Shown here: in pieces, positions 24,494 through 33,862 of the stretch | Layout of the letters: every line of letters starts with the position of its first letter | How positions within the stretch are numbered: the first letter of the stretch is position 1 | Assembly: GCA_900078775.1 (NCBI GenBank) | Contig: LT549889.1 | Coordinates: forward strand, 5,766,001 to 5,830,000 | Direction: 5' to 3' | Source: Mycolicibacterium aurum | Lineage (GTDB): Bacteria > Actinomycetota > Actinomycetes > Mycobacteriales > Mycobacteriaceae | Length of the DNA stretch: 64,000 bases | Notes under the pieces: generated by a model | Seen by the model: only the letters and a program-made list of their open reading frames with translations | The model's database searches: none | Told to the model about the DNA's origin: nothing | Translations under genes and position numbers: made by a program

Positions 24494-25882
24494 TCAGAGC
24501 CGGTCGGCGGCGCGCAGCCCGATGGTGAAGGCGGCCTGGTCCTCGAACTTCAGCGGATCGCGGCCGGTGATCTGGCTGATCCGGGCCAACCGGTGCCGCA
24601 CCGTATTGGTGTGCAGGAACAGCTCGCGAGCGGTGTCGATCAGGGACCCGTCGGCGGCCAGGAACACCCGCAGGGTCCGCACGTGCTGGGTGCCGCGGTC
24701 CCGGTCGAGCTCGATCAGCGGGTCGATCAGCTGTGTCCTGAACGGAGCCAGCCGGCTCAGCGGCAGGCCCTCCAGCAGGCTGCCGAACGTGCTGAGCTGG
24801 TCGGGTCCGATGCTGCCGCCGCGCTGCCGGGCCAGATCCAGCGCGATCCGGGCCTGACTGATCGAGGACCCCAGTTCGGCCAGCGGCGCCGCGGCCGCGT
24901 GCCCGGACGGCAGCGACAGGTCGGTGGCGATATCGGCGAGCCGGGCGGTGCCGGTGCTGAGCACCAGGCACACCTCGGGTGCGTCGGCGACCAGCGCGTC
25001 GGGGAAGGCCATCGACAGCAGCGCCCCGGCGCCGGCCGGCCACGCCGAGCAGTCGATCTCCCGCTCGCCCAGCCCGGGCCAGTCGAGCAGTTGGTGCAAC
25101 GCATCGGGCAGCAGCATCCGGCGTTCCACCAGCGACAGCAGCTGGCCGACGCGCTCGCGGGCCAGCGCGGCCTCGATATCGCGCTCACCCTGGGCCGCGG
25201 CGACGAAACGCGCGATGACCTCCAGCACGGCCGGCTCGGGCGGGTCGCCGCGCCCGACCCAGACCACCGTGCCCAGCTCGTCCACCGGGATCGACGCCGG
25301 GGTGTGCACCGGGGTTCCGGGCGCCTCCAGGAGGAAATAGCAGCCCAGCACCTGCCCGGCCCGGTCCAGCAGCTGACGCACCGACTCGCGGCGGCGCTGG
25401 GAGGAAAGCAGTTCCGGGACAAGGGCGTTGGTGGCCCGCGCGGTGGCGATCGCGCCGCCGAACTGGAAGTCGGCGATATAGCGGCTGACGGTGGCGAACG
25501 GGATCTGCGGCGGCGCGATGAGCAGCGGCAACCCGGCGCGGGCGCACGCGTCGAGAAGGGCCTGCGGGGCGCTGTCGTGGATGTCACCGATCCCGAAACA
25601 GACCCCGGCGACGCCGGCCCGGGCCAGCGACTCGACGAAGGCGTCGCAGTCGGGCGGGGTCTGCAGGCTCAGACCGACGGTGCACACCAACTCACCGCCG
25701 CGCAGATACCGGGACGGGTCCCGCAGCTCGGTGGTGTGCGACCAGCTGATCGGCCGGTCCAGATTCTGCGCGCCGGCGTCGTCGCCGGAGGTGTCGATGA
25801 CCTGCAGTCCGAGGCCGGAACGCTGCAGCAGATCGTGGAAGGTCGGGGCCTTCCCCCGGTCGTCCACGCCCGCCTCGATCAT
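24494..25882 (-). CDS. PucR-family transcriptional regulator
   Basis: 462 aa. An N-terminal PucR-type ligand domain (about 10-130; ISWSHTTELRDPSRYLRGGELV) is followed by a central GGDEF-like region and a C-terminal HTH_30 (about 395-455; TARELFLHTNTVRHRLARI). This is the usual layout of PucR/CdaR regulators of purine, polyamine or amino-acid catabolism. It is divergent from the APC permease gene over a 160-bp gap, and is the natural activator of the 26-30.8 kb catabolic run. Confidence 0.88.
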   Translation of the reverse strand: MIEAGVDDRGKAPTFHDLLQRSGLGLQVIDTSGDDAGAQNLDRPISWSHTTELRDPSRYLRGGELVCTVGLSLQTPPDCDAFVESLARAGVAGVCFGIGDIHDSAPQALLDACARAGLPLLIAPPQIPFATVSRYIADFQFGGAIATARATNALVPELLSSQRRRESVRQLLDRAGQVLGCYFLLEAPGTPVHTPASIPVDELGTVVWVGRGDPPEPAVLEVIARFVAAAQGERDIEAALARERVGQLLSLVERRMLLPDALHQLLDWPGLGEREIDCSAWPAGAGALLSMAFPDALVADAPEVCLVLSTGTARLADIATDLSLPSGHAAAAPLAELGSSISQARIALDLARQRGGSIGPDQLSTFGSLLEGLPLSRLAPFRTQLIDPLIELDRDRGTQHVRTLRVFLAADGSLIDTARELFLHTNTVRHRLARISQITGRDPLKFEDQAAFTIGLRAADRL

Positions 25883-26042
25883 CGGTTGATCGTAACGTCA
25901 GCGTCATCTGATGGAGCCGGTGCATTGTGCGATCGTCCAATGGTCGTGTCAGGGGGTGGTGGGTTCGCAGCGACTTCGTCCCGAACGTTGGCGATCACGT
26001 CCGGCGGGCGTGATAGTTCGACCAACGAGTAAAGGAGCATCG

Positions 26043-27500
26043 ATGACAGCAACCGAGGCCGACGCACCGCAGGTGTTGCGGCGTGAGTTCTCCCTGTGGT
26101 CGGCGTTCGCGTTCGCGTTCGCCTTCATCTCACCCATCGTCGCGCTGTACGGCATCTTCGGTCTGGCGCTGTCGACGGCGGGCCCCAGCTTCTGGTGGGG
26201 CTTCGGGCTTGTCTTCGCCGGCCAGTTCCTGGTCGCCCTGGTCTTCGCGATGCTGGTGTCGCGCTGGCCGCTGGAGGGTTCCATCTACCAGTGGTCGCGC
26301 CGCCTGCTGGGCACCACCTACGGCTGGTTCGCCGGTTGGGCCTACATGTGGACGCTGGTGATCGCGATGGCGACCGTCGCGCTGGGCGCGGCCGGATTCA
26401 CCGCCAACATCATCGGGATCGAGGCGCCGTCGGGCACCACCCTGGCACTGATCGCCCTGGTCATCCTGCTGGCCGGCACCGCGGTGAATCTGGCCGGGCG
26501 CCAAGCGCTGAAGATCTTCATGGCGGGCAGCATCATCGCCGAGGTCGTCGGGTCGGTCGTGCTGGGCACCTGGCTGCTGCTGTTCCACCGGCAGAACTCG
26601 CTGTCGGTGCTGTTCTCCGGTGGAGGCCCGGAGATGGACACGCTGGCCTACATGACCGGGCCGTTCATGATGGCGGTGGCCTTCATCGGCTGGTCGTTCG
26701 TAGGCTTCGAGAGCGCCGGGTCGATCGCCGAGGAGGTGCACGAGCCGCGGCGCTACCTGCCCAAGGCGGTGCTGTTCTCGCTGGCCTTCATCTTCGTCGT
26801 GGTGGCCTACTCCAGCCTGGCGATCATCCTGGCCATCCCGGACCTCGACGCCGTCGCCGAGGGCGCCGTCGGCGACCCGGTGTACGAAACCCTCACCGCC
26901 GCACTGGGGGCCGGGATCGCCAAGCCCGTGCAGGTGATGTTCGTGATCGGCTTCCTGGCCAGTTTCCTGGCGTTGCAGACCTCGGCGTCCCGGGTGATCT
27001 GGGCCTACGCCCGCGACGGCGCGCTGCCGGCGGCCGGGGTGTTGTCCCAGCTGCGCGGTGCGGCCCGCATCCCGCAGGTGGCCATCCTGGTCACCACCGT
27101 GGTCGGGGCGACGCTGTTCCTGCTGAGCATCGTGGCCGAGGACATCTACTCGCTGATGGTCAACTTCACCGCCGGCGGGTTCTATCTGGCCTTCCTCTTC
27201 CCGCTGATCGGCTTCCTGGTGGTGCTGCTGCGCCGCACCTGGACGCCGGGCACCTTCGCGCTGGGCCGGTTCACCCTGCCGGTCGCGCTGGTGGCCGTGG
27301 TGTGGGCGGTGCTGCAGTTCCTCAACATCGCCTGGCCGCGGGTGGCATTCGAGCAGCGCTACCTGGACTGGTCGGTGTGGATCGGGATCGGCGCGCTGCT
27401 GGTGCTCGGCACGGCGATCCTGGGCACGGTGCGGGGCCGGATCAAGGCCGCCGCCGTCGTCGAGGACGCCGAGATCGCCGATGAGCGCGCCGATGCCTGA
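26043..27500 (+). CDS. APC-superfamily amino acid/amine permease
   Basis: 485 aa, 12 predicted helices, APC family. Conserved pieces: FAFISPIVALYGIFGLAL, the GW-FVGFESAGSIAEEVHEPRRYLPKA block typical of amine/amino acid permeases, and ASRVIWAYARDGALP. The start ATG has AAAGGAG upstream. Substrate unknown; the downstream ureohydrolase-like gene suggests a guanidino compound or polyamine, but this is inference. Confidence 0.88.
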   Translation: MTATEADAPQVLRREFSLWSAFAFAFAFISPIVALYGIFGLALSTAGPSFWWGFGLVFAGQFLVALVFAMLVSRWPLEGSIYQWSRRLLGTTYGWFAGWAYMWTLVIAMATVALGAAGFTANIIGIEAPSGTTLALIALVILLAGTAVNLAGRQALKIFMAGSIIAEVVGSVVLGTWLLLFHRQNSLSVLFSGGGPEMDTLAYMTGPFMMAVAFIGWSFVGFESAGSIAEEVHEPRRYLPKAVLFSLAFIFVVVAYSSLAIILAIPDLDAVAEGAVGDPVYETLTAALGAGIAKPVQVMFVIGFLASFLALQTSASRVIWAYARDGALPAAGVLSQLRGAARIPQVAILVTTVVGATLFLLSIVAEDIYSLMVNFTAGGFYLAFLFPLIGFLVVLLRRTWTPGTFALGRFTLPVALVAVVWAVLQFLNIAWPRVAFEQRYLDWSVWIGIGALLVLGTAILGTVRGRIKAAAVVEDAEIADERADA

Positions 27501-28194
27501 CGCCGGCCCGGTCGCGGTGGTGACCGGGGCCGCCAGCGGCATCGGGGCGGCCGCGACGGACGCGCTGCGCCGCCGCGGATACCGGGTGGGAGCGCTGGAT
27601 CTGGCCGGCGGTGCCGACGCGGATATCAGTGTGGCGGTAGATGTCTCGAACAACCGCGCGGTCGCCGAGGCGGTCGAGAGGATCCGCGGCGAACTCGGCC
27701 CGATCAGTGCGCTGGTGACATCGGCCGGGCACTACCAGATGGGGCGCGTCGATCGGATCGACGTGATGTCCTGGCAGCGGATGCTGCGGGTGCATCTCGG
27801 GGGGCTGTTCAACGCGGCGCGGGCCTGCCTGCCGGACATGGTGTCCGCCGGATCGGGTGCGGTGGTCGCGGTGGCCAGCGAACTCGCCGTCGGCGGCGGC
27901 GATGTGGAGGCGCATTACGTCGCGGCCAAGGGCGCGATCCTCGGCCTGGTGCGCAGTCTGGCCGCCGAGGTCGCCGGTGCCGGGGTGCGGGTCAACGCGG
28001 TGGCCCCCGGCCCCACGGATACCCCACTGCTGAGCGCCGATTCACCCTGGCGCGCCGAGGATTACCTGGACACCCTGCCACTGCGTCGGCTGGCCACCCC
28101 GGCCGAGGTCGCGCGGTGCATCGAGTTCCTGGTCTGCGACGCGACCTTCAGCGTCGGCGACGTCGTCAACGTCAACTCGGGAGCGGTGATATGA
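27481..28194 (+). CDS. Short-chain dehydrogenase/reductase, first of pair
   Basis: 237 aa SDR: TGAASGIGAAA cofactor motif, SAGHYQMG in place of NNAG, catalytic Ser in VASELAVGG, Tyr-Lys in YVAAKGAILG and the C-terminal VNAVAPGPTDTP. The ATG at 27481 overlaps the permease by 20 bp; ATG 27493 would overlap by 8 bp and is equally possible. Part of the PucR-linked cluster. Confidence 0.85.
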   Translation: MSAPMPDAGPVAVVTGAASGIGAAATDALRRRGYRVGALDLAGGADADISVAVDVSNNRAVAEAVERIRGELGPISALVTSAGHYQMGRVDRIDVMSWQRMLRVHLGGLFNAARACLPDMVSAGSGAVVAVASELAVGGGDVEAHYVAAKGAILGLVRSLAAEVAGAGVRVNAVAPGPTDTPLLSADSPWRAEDYLDTLPLRRLATPAEVARCIEFLVCDATFSVGDVVNVNSGAVI

Positions 28195-28952
28195 CCTCGC
28201 TGGACGGTCGCGTCGCGCTGGTGACCGGCGCCGCGCAGGGAATGGGCGCCGCGCACGCCCGGCGACTGGCCAGGGCGGGAGCGACGGTCGCGGTCAACGA
28301 CATTCGGGGCGGGGACACCCTCGACGCGCTGGCCGCCGAGATCGGCGGGCTGGCGGTCCCGGGCGACGTCTCCGACCCGTCCGAATGCAATCGGATCGCC
28401 GCCGCGGTGGTCGAGGAAACCGGGCGCCTCGACGTGCTGGTGGCCAACCACGCCTACATGACCATGGCGCCGTTCCTCGACCACGATGAGCAGGACTGGT
28501 GGCGCATCGTGGACACCAATCTGGGCGGCACGTTCCATCTGGTGCGGGCGGTGCTCCCGCACATGCGCCGGCGCGGGGAGGGCCGCATCGTGGTGATCTC
28601 CAGCGAGTGGGGGGTCACCGGGTGGCCCGAGGCCACCGCCTATTGCGCCGCCAAGGCCGGGCTGATCGCCCTGGTCAAGGGACTCGGCCGGGAACTGGCG
28701 CCCGAGGGCATCATCGTCAACGCGGTGGCGCCCGGTGTCACCGACACCCCGCAACTGCAGGTGGACGCGGATGCGGCCGGAGTCGACCTGGCGGTGATGC
28801 ACGCCCGCTACGCCGAGGGCATCCCGCTGGGCCGGATCGGGACGCCGGACGAGATTTCCGCGGCGGTGGAACTGCTGGCCGATTTCGAGGTGGCGGCCAT
28901 CGTCGGACAAGTGATCGCCTGTAACGGCGGAACGGCCCGGGTGCGGGCATGA
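28191..28952 (+). CDS. Short-chain dehydrogenase/reductase, second of pair
   Basis: 253 aa SDR: TGAAQGMGAAHARRL, VANHAYM at the NNAG position, catalytic Ser in ISSEWGVTG, Tyr-Lys in YCAAKAGLIALVK, and VNAVAPGVTDTPQL. The ATG overlaps the previous stop (ATGA). The two tandem SDRs resemble each other only at family level and may act as two steps or a heteromer; the pathway is not known. Confidence 0.87.
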   Translation: MTSLDGRVALVTGAAQGMGAAHARRLARAGATVAVNDIRGGDTLDALAAEIGGLAVPGDVSDPSECNRIAAAVVEETGRLDVLVANHAYMTMAPFLDHDEQDWWRIVDTNLGGTFHLVRAVLPHMRRRGEGRIVVISSEWGVTGWPEATAYCAAKAGLIALVKGLGRELAPEGIIVNAVAPGVTDTPQLQVDADAAGVDLAVMHARYAEGIPLGRIGTPDEISAAVELLADFEVAAIVGQVIACNGGTARVRA

Positions 28953-29937
28953 CAGAAGGAGATCGGGTGGGAAGCCAACCGTATGTGCTGTCGGCACAGG
29001 GCAATACCGGGCAGGTCGATGCGACGGCGGTGCCGCGCTACGCCGGTCTGGCGACCTTCGCCCGGCTGCCACAACTGCGCGAGGTGCTCGATTACGACAT
29101 CGCCGTGGTCGGGTGCCGTTCGACAGCGGGGTCACCTACCGGCCCGGCGCCCGGTTCGGCCCGGCCGCGATCCGGGAGGCGTCCCGGCTGCTCAAGCCGT
29201 ACAACCCGGCGCTGGATGTCAGTCCGTTCGCGCAGACCCAGGTGGTCGACGCCGGCGACATCGCGGCCAACCCGTTCGACATCGAGGAGGCGGTCGACCA
29301 GGTGCGCGAAGGCGTGGCCGGACTGTTGACCCGGCCGGAGCAGCGCGTCGTCATGCTCGGCGGTGACCACACCATCGCGTTGCCCGCGCTGCAGGCCGTC
29401 AACCGGGTGCACGGCCCGGTGGCGTTGGTGCACTTCGACGCGCACCTGGACACCTGGGACACCTACTTCGGTGCGCCCTGCACGCACGGCACCCCGTTTC
29501 GCCGCGCCGTCGAGCAGGGGCTGCTGGTCAAGGACCACTCCGCGCACATCGGCATCCGCGGCTCGCTCTATGACCGGGCCGATCTGCTCGACGACGAGTC
29601 GCTGGGGTTCACCATCGTGCACTGCCGCGACCTCGACCGGATCGGTATCGACGGTGCGGTGCAACGCATCCGGGAGCGCGTCGGGGACCACCCGGTGTAC
29701 GTGTCGATCGACATCGACGTGCTGGACCCGGCCTTCGCGCCGGGCACCGGCACCCCGGAGATCGGCGGCATGACCAGCCGGGAGCTGGTGGCGATCCTGC
29801 GCGGTATGCGCGGGCTGAACATCGTCGGCGCCGACGTGGTGGAGGTGGCGCCCGCCTACGACGGGGGTGACATCACCTCGGTGGCGGCGGCCAACCTGGC
29901 CTACGAGCTGATCACCCTGATGGCCGACGATGCCTGA
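28949..29937 (+). pseudogene. Agmatinase/ureohydrolase-family gene with one-base frameshift
   Basis: The first frame from ATG 28949 (SQPYVLSAQGNTGQVDA ... DYDIAVVG) is ureohydrolase-like up to about 29110. The homology then continues one base out of frame from 29113 (VPFDSGVTYRPGARFGPAAI) to the stop at 29937. Restoring a G in GTCGGG-TGCCG would give one protein of about 329 aa with all metal ligands: GGDHT, HFDAHLDTWD and SIDIDVLDPAF. So the gene is otherwise intact. Either a very recent inactivating deletion or a sequencing error in a G run. Family substrates are agmatine, guanidinobutyrate and related compounds, giving urea. Confidence 0.88.
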
Positions 29938-30802
29938 AACATTCTGGGGCGAGCGAAGCGACGGGGAATTCAGCTGGCCGGCGGGCAAGTCCGCGGCGGC
30001 GGCGTTCACCTTCGACGTGGACGCCGAGTCGGCGGTGCTCTGGGGTGACGACGGCACCATCGCGGCCCGGATGAGCGTGCTGAGCCATCAGGCCTACGGG
30101 CCGCTGGTGGGCATCCCGCGCATCCTGGATCTGCTGGACCGGCACCAGATTCGGTCCACCTTCTTCGTGCCCGGGCACACCGCGCACCGCTATCCCGAGG
30201 CGGTGCGGTCCATCGTGGCCGCCGGGCACGAGATCGCTCACCACGGCTATCTGCACGAACAGCCCACCGCGCTGACCCTGGAGGGGGAGATCTCCGCACT
30301 CGACCGCGGGCTGGAGGCGCTGGCCGAGGTGGCCGGGGTGCGCCCGGCCGGGTATCGCGCCCCGATGTGGGATCTGTCCTGGCACACACCGGGATTGCTG
30401 GCCGAGCGTGGATTCTTGTACGACTCCTCGCTGATGGACGCCGACCGGCCGTACGAACTGGCGGTGGGGGATCAGTCGCTGGTGGAGATCCCGATCCAGT
30501 GGGCGCTCGACGACTGGGAGCAGTACTGCTATCTGCCCGATATCCACAGCGGGGTGATCGAGAGCCCGCGCAAGGCCCGCGAATTGTGGCAGCTGGAGTT
30601 CGATGCGCTGCGTGCGGCGGGTGCGTGCTGGGTGCTGACCAACCACCCGTTCCTGACCGGGCGGGCCTCGCGGGCAGCCGAACTCGGGGATCTGATGCGG
30701 TACGTCACCGAGCACACCGACGTGTGGACCACGAGTCTCGGCGCCATCGCCGAGCATGTCCGCACGTTGGGGTTGACCCCGCGCAGCATCACTCGGCCCT
30801 GA
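29930..30802 (+). CDS. Polysaccharide-deacetylase-family hydrolase (PuuE/PgdA-like)
   Basis: 290 aa, NodB-homology fold without signal peptide, so cytoplasmic. Motifs: FTFDVDAESAVLW (catalytic Asp pair), the STFFVPGHTAHRYPEAV motif, HEIAHHGYLHEQP with the metal-binding His residues, YRAPMWDLSW, and late TNHPFLTGR. It is of the cytosolic PuuE/allantoinase-like and HpPgdA-like type. In a PucR cluster with a ureohydrolase, an amide-hydrolysing step in nitrogen-compound breakdown is more likely than cell wall editing. Overlaps the previous gene by 8 bp. Confidence 0.82.
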   Translation: MPETFWGERSDGEFSWPAGKSAAAAFTFDVDAESAVLWGDDGTIAARMSVLSHQAYGPLVGIPRILDLLDRHQIRSTFFVPGHTAHRYPEAVRSIVAAGHEIAHHGYLHEQPTALTLEGEISALDRGLEALAEVAGVRPAGYRAPMWDLSWHTPGLLAERGFLYDSSLMDADRPYELAVGDQSLVEIPIQWALDDWEQYCYLPDIHSGVIESPRKARELWQLEFDALRAAGACWVLTNHPFLTGRASRAAELGDLMRYVTEHTDVWTTSLGAIAEHVRTLGLTPRSITRP

Positions 30803-30814
30803 CCCGTTTCCCCG

Positions 30815-30872
30815 CGAGCGTGCGTGTCTGCTGGCCGACACGCCGTCCGTGCCGGGAGTTTGCGCACGCTCG
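30815..30872. repeat. Nested palindrome between convergent genes, possible terminator
   Basis: CGAGCGTGCG (30815-30824) pairs exactly with CGCACGCTCG (30863-30872). Inside lies a second stem, GTGTC (30824-30828) with GACAC after an 8-base loop. It sits in the 76-bp gap between the convergent deacetylase and FUSC genes. There is no T run. I recall similar sequences recurring between mycobacterial genes, so it may be a dispersed intergenic repeat acting as a bidirectional terminator. Confidence 0.6.
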
Positions 30873-30878
30873 GCGGAC

Positions 30879-32978
30879 TCAGCCGCGCGGATAGAGCAGT
30901 TCGAGCTCGCCGAGGTGTGCGGCCACGGTGAGCAACGGCAGCGCGGCGGACACCGCGAGTTCGTCGTCGCCGGCCTCGGCGCGCAGCGCCAGCACGAAAT
31001 CATCGCTGATCGGCGGTCCCGAAACGCCCTCGGCGCACACCATGTCGGCATGCAGCCCGAGCAGTTCGCGGGTCCGCGGATACACCCCGAGCGGCGGCGG
31101 CACCACGTCGACCACCAGTTCGGCGGCCGCGCGCAGCCGCACCGCGCGGTTGGCCGCCCGCACGATCGGGGCCCGCACGTCATCCTGGCTGTTCTCCGAA
31201 AGGTATTGCCGCACTGCATCATCGAGGACCCGGCTGGCCTCCAGGGCGCTGCGGCTCAGCGAGAACACCCGGTCGTCGGCGGCCTCGGAGGCCCCGCGGA
31301 TGACCCGGTGTACCGCCGCCTTGAGCAATGCCGCGCCCGCCGCGCGGGCGGAGTCCACCGCCCGGGACACCGGCGCCGACGCGCCGCGGGGCCACAACAA
31401 CACCGACACCGTGACCCCGACCAACGCACCGACCACGACGTCCTCGACGCGGATCAGCCCCACCGCCCAACCCGAGGGCTGGATGAGGTTGAAGATGATC
31501 AGCACCATCATCGTGAACGCGGCCTGCCCGGCGATGAAGGACGCCACCTCGGGGACGAACGCCGAACCGAACGCCACCGCCGGCAGCAGGATCCACATCA
31601 CCACCGGGTCGACGCCCACCAACTCGATCACCGCGACGCCCAGGCCGAATCCGATTGCGGTGCCGGCCACCGCGCGCACCACCCGGGTGCCGGTCGTGAG
31701 CGCACTACTGCGCAAGACCGACAGCGCCCCGAGAACCACCCAGAATCCGTGTTCCACCGGGAACGCGTGTGTCACCGCGACCGCCAGGGCCAGTCCCAGC
31801 CCGGTGCGCAGGCTGTTGCGCACCACCAGGGCCCGGGAGGCCAGGTAGCCCTTGGTGATCTGCGCGACGGCGGTGGTCTCCGGCATCACCCAGTCCGCGG
31901 CACCGGTCTCGGGCAGTCCGCGCCCCAGCACCCGGGCCCACACCGGCCGGGCGTCGGCCAGCGCCGCGTTGCGGATGATGCGCCCGGTGACCCCGACGGT
32001 GGCCGAGAACGTGCGGCGCCCCAACAGCGTGCGGCCGACGTGCACGGCGGTCGCGTCGTCGGGCACACCGAGGATCTGTTCGATGTCCTCCCGGTACCGG
32101 CCCCGGGCGATCACCCGCAGGTCGGCCAGCGCGTCGTCGAGTTCGGCGCTGCGGGTGGCGCGCTGTTTCGGAGCGGAGACGTCCAGCACGGCCGCGCTGT
32201 TGCGCAGTACCGCGACGATGGGCGGTAACAGATCGCCGAGGACGGCGCCGGTCCGGTCGGTGATCCGGTCGGACAGCCAGCCGAGGTCGTCGACGACGCG
32301 CACCAGCGCGCGGCTGCCCGCGGTCAGGGCCACCGGGCGGAAGTCGGCGTTGACGAAGTTGGCCCACAGCGCGTTCATCGCCCGGGTGACATCCCTGGTG
32401 GACCCGACGCCCTCCAGGCAGGCGGTGAGCGCACGGCACACGTTGGCTGCGTGCATGCGCAGCTCGTCGTGGTGTCGCGGGGGCAGCAGGAACAGCGCCG
32501 CCGGGACACAGACCGCCAGTGCGATCAGCCACCCCGTCAGCCGCTCACCGATCGGCCCCGGCGGTGTGCAGGCCGGCAGCACGAAGGTCAGCAGGGTGGC
32601 CCGCTGCCCGGCGGCCACCGTCTCGCTGAGCACACCGCTGAACATCACCGTGACACCCAGGACGAACATCAATCCGACCGAGAGCCAGGGGTGCGGTGCC
32701 ACCAGGGTGCCGACGGTGATCAACACCGCGCCGTTGAAACCCAGCCCGCCGTAGGCCAGCGCGCGCGAGGACCGGTTGCCGGGGAAATCGGCCACGATCA
32801 GCAGGGCCACCGAACCGAAGATGGCGAACATCGGCGCCTGCGTGCCGCCGGCGATGACGAAGCTGAGGGCCGCCGCGACTGGGACGACGATCGCGGCCCG
32901 GGTGGCGCGGCGCAGCGCGTCGTACTCGGGGTCGCGTTGAGCGATCCAGTCCCGCGTCAACTTCAGCGCCGACGGCAC
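30879..32978 (-). CDS. FUSC-family membrane transporter
   Basis: 699 aa. Two blocks of about six helices (residues 25-170 and 385-530), each followed by a helical cytoplasmic domain: the FUSC / aromatic-acid exporter layout. Recognisable pieces are AFPVEHGFWVVLGALSVLRSS and AGTAIGFGLGVAVIELVG in the second half. The GTG at 32978, 5 bp beyond the SDR stop, is preferred; sequence further upstream is antisense-like shadow of the SDR gene. Substrate unknown. Confidence 0.82.
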   Translation of the reverse strand: MPSALKLTRDWIAQRDPEYDALRRATRAAIVVPVAAALSFVIAGGTQAPMFAIFGSVALLIVADFPGNRSSRALAYGGLGFNGAVLITVGTLVAPHPWLSVGLMFVLGVTVMFSGVLSETVAAGQRATLLTFVLPACTPPGPIGERLTGWLIALAVCVPAALFLLPPRHHDELRMHAANVCRALTACLEGVGSTRDVTRAMNALWANFVNADFRPVALTAGSRALVRVVDDLGWLSDRITDRTGAVLGDLLPPIVAVLRNSAAVLDVSAPKQRATRSAELDDALADLRVIARGRYREDIEQILGVPDDATAVHVGRTLLGRRTFSATVGVTGRIIRNAALADARPVWARVLGRGLPETGAADWVMPETTAVAQITKGYLASRALVVRNSLRTGLGLALAVAVTHAFPVEHGFWVVLGALSVLRSSALTTGTRVVRAVAGTAIGFGLGVAVIELVGVDPVVMWILLPAVAFGSAFVPEVASFIAGQAAFTMMVLIIFNLIQPSGWAVGLIRVEDVVVGALVGVTVSVLLWPRGASAPVSRAVDSARAAGAALLKAAVHRVIRGASEAADDRVFSLSRSALEASRVLDDAVRQYLSENSQDDVRAPIVRAANRAVRLRAAAELVVDVVPPPLGVYPRTRELLGLHADMVCAEGVSGPPISDDFVLALRAEAGDDELAVSAALPLLTVAAHLGELELLYPRG

Positions 32979-32983
32979 GGCGA

Positions 32984-33853
32984 TCAGGACGACTCGGTGA
33001 CGCCGCGTTTCATGATGACGCCGAGCAGGCTGGGCGCCACGCTGTCGATGGCCTTGGCGGTCAACGCCATCCGCGGTGCGATGCGCACCGGCCGGGTCCG
33101 CGCCGCGGTGACCATCCAGTCGGCGGCCTCCTCGGCCGACAGGCCCGGCATCGCCACGAATTCCTTGGTGGGCTCGATCATCGGGGTCTTCACCAGCGGG
33201 TAGTAGAGCGTCGTGGAGTGCACGCCCTTGCCCGACCACTCGGTCTCGGCGACCCGGCTCACCGCGGTGAGCGCGGCCTTGGAGGCCTGGTACGCGCCGA
33301 ACAGCGGCGAGGATTCGTTCATCACGCCCCAGGTCGAGACGTTGATGACGTGCCCGTCTCCGCGTTCCACCATGCCCGGCACCAGCGACCGCATCAGCCG
33401 CAGCGGCGCGTAGTAATTCAGCGTCATGGTGCGTTCCAGGTCGTGCCAGCGCTCCAGCGACTCCAGCAGCGGGCGACGGATGGACCGGCCGGCGTTGTTG
33501 ATCAGGATGTCCACCCCGCCATGGCTTTCCAGCACCCGCGCGGACAGCGCGTCCACGGCCTCCAGATCGGACAGGTCCGCGGTCACCGACTCGGCGATCC
33601 CGCCGGCGGCGCGGATGCCCGCGGTCACGTCCTCGAGCAGATCGGCCCGGCGGGCGACCAGGATGACGCCGGCCCCGAGTTTGGCCAGCTTCACCGCCGA
33701 GGCCGCGCCGATCCCCGAGGACGCACCGGTGATCAGGATGCGCTTGCCGCGCAGTTCGATCTCGGGCCCGCGGCCCAGGTACTCGGTCAGCGGGGGCCGC
33801 ATGCTGGTCAGCACCGCCTGGTGGGCCAGCCGGCGCAGTGGGTTCTTGCTCAT
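32984..33853 (-). CDS. Short-chain dehydrogenase (Rv0547c-like)
   Basis: 289 aa SDR. ITGASSGIGAASAVKLA, ILINNAGRSIRRP, catalytic Ser in INVSTWGVM, Tyr-Lys in YQASKAALTAVSR. A hydrophobic/basic N terminus (NPLRRLAHQAVLTSMRPPL) suggests membrane association. It lies between FUSC and menB in one direction, with gaps of 5 and 9 bp, and holds the position of Rv0547c next to menB. Substrate unknown. Confidence 0.87.
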   Translation of the reverse strand: MSKNPLRRLAHQAVLTSMRPPLTEYLGRGPEIELRGKRILITGASSGIGAASAVKLAKLGAGVILVARRADLLEDVTAGIRAAGGIAESVTADLSDLEAVDALSARVLESHGGVDILINNAGRSIRRPLLESLERWHDLERTMTLNYYAPLRLMRSLVPGMVERGDGHVINVSTWGVMNESSPLFGAYQASKAALTAVSRVAETEWSGKGVHSTTLYYPLVKTPMIEPTKEFVAMPGLSAEEAADWMVTAARTRPVRIAPRMALTAKAIDSVAPSLLGVIMKRGVTESS

Positions 33854-33862
33854 CAGTCCAAC

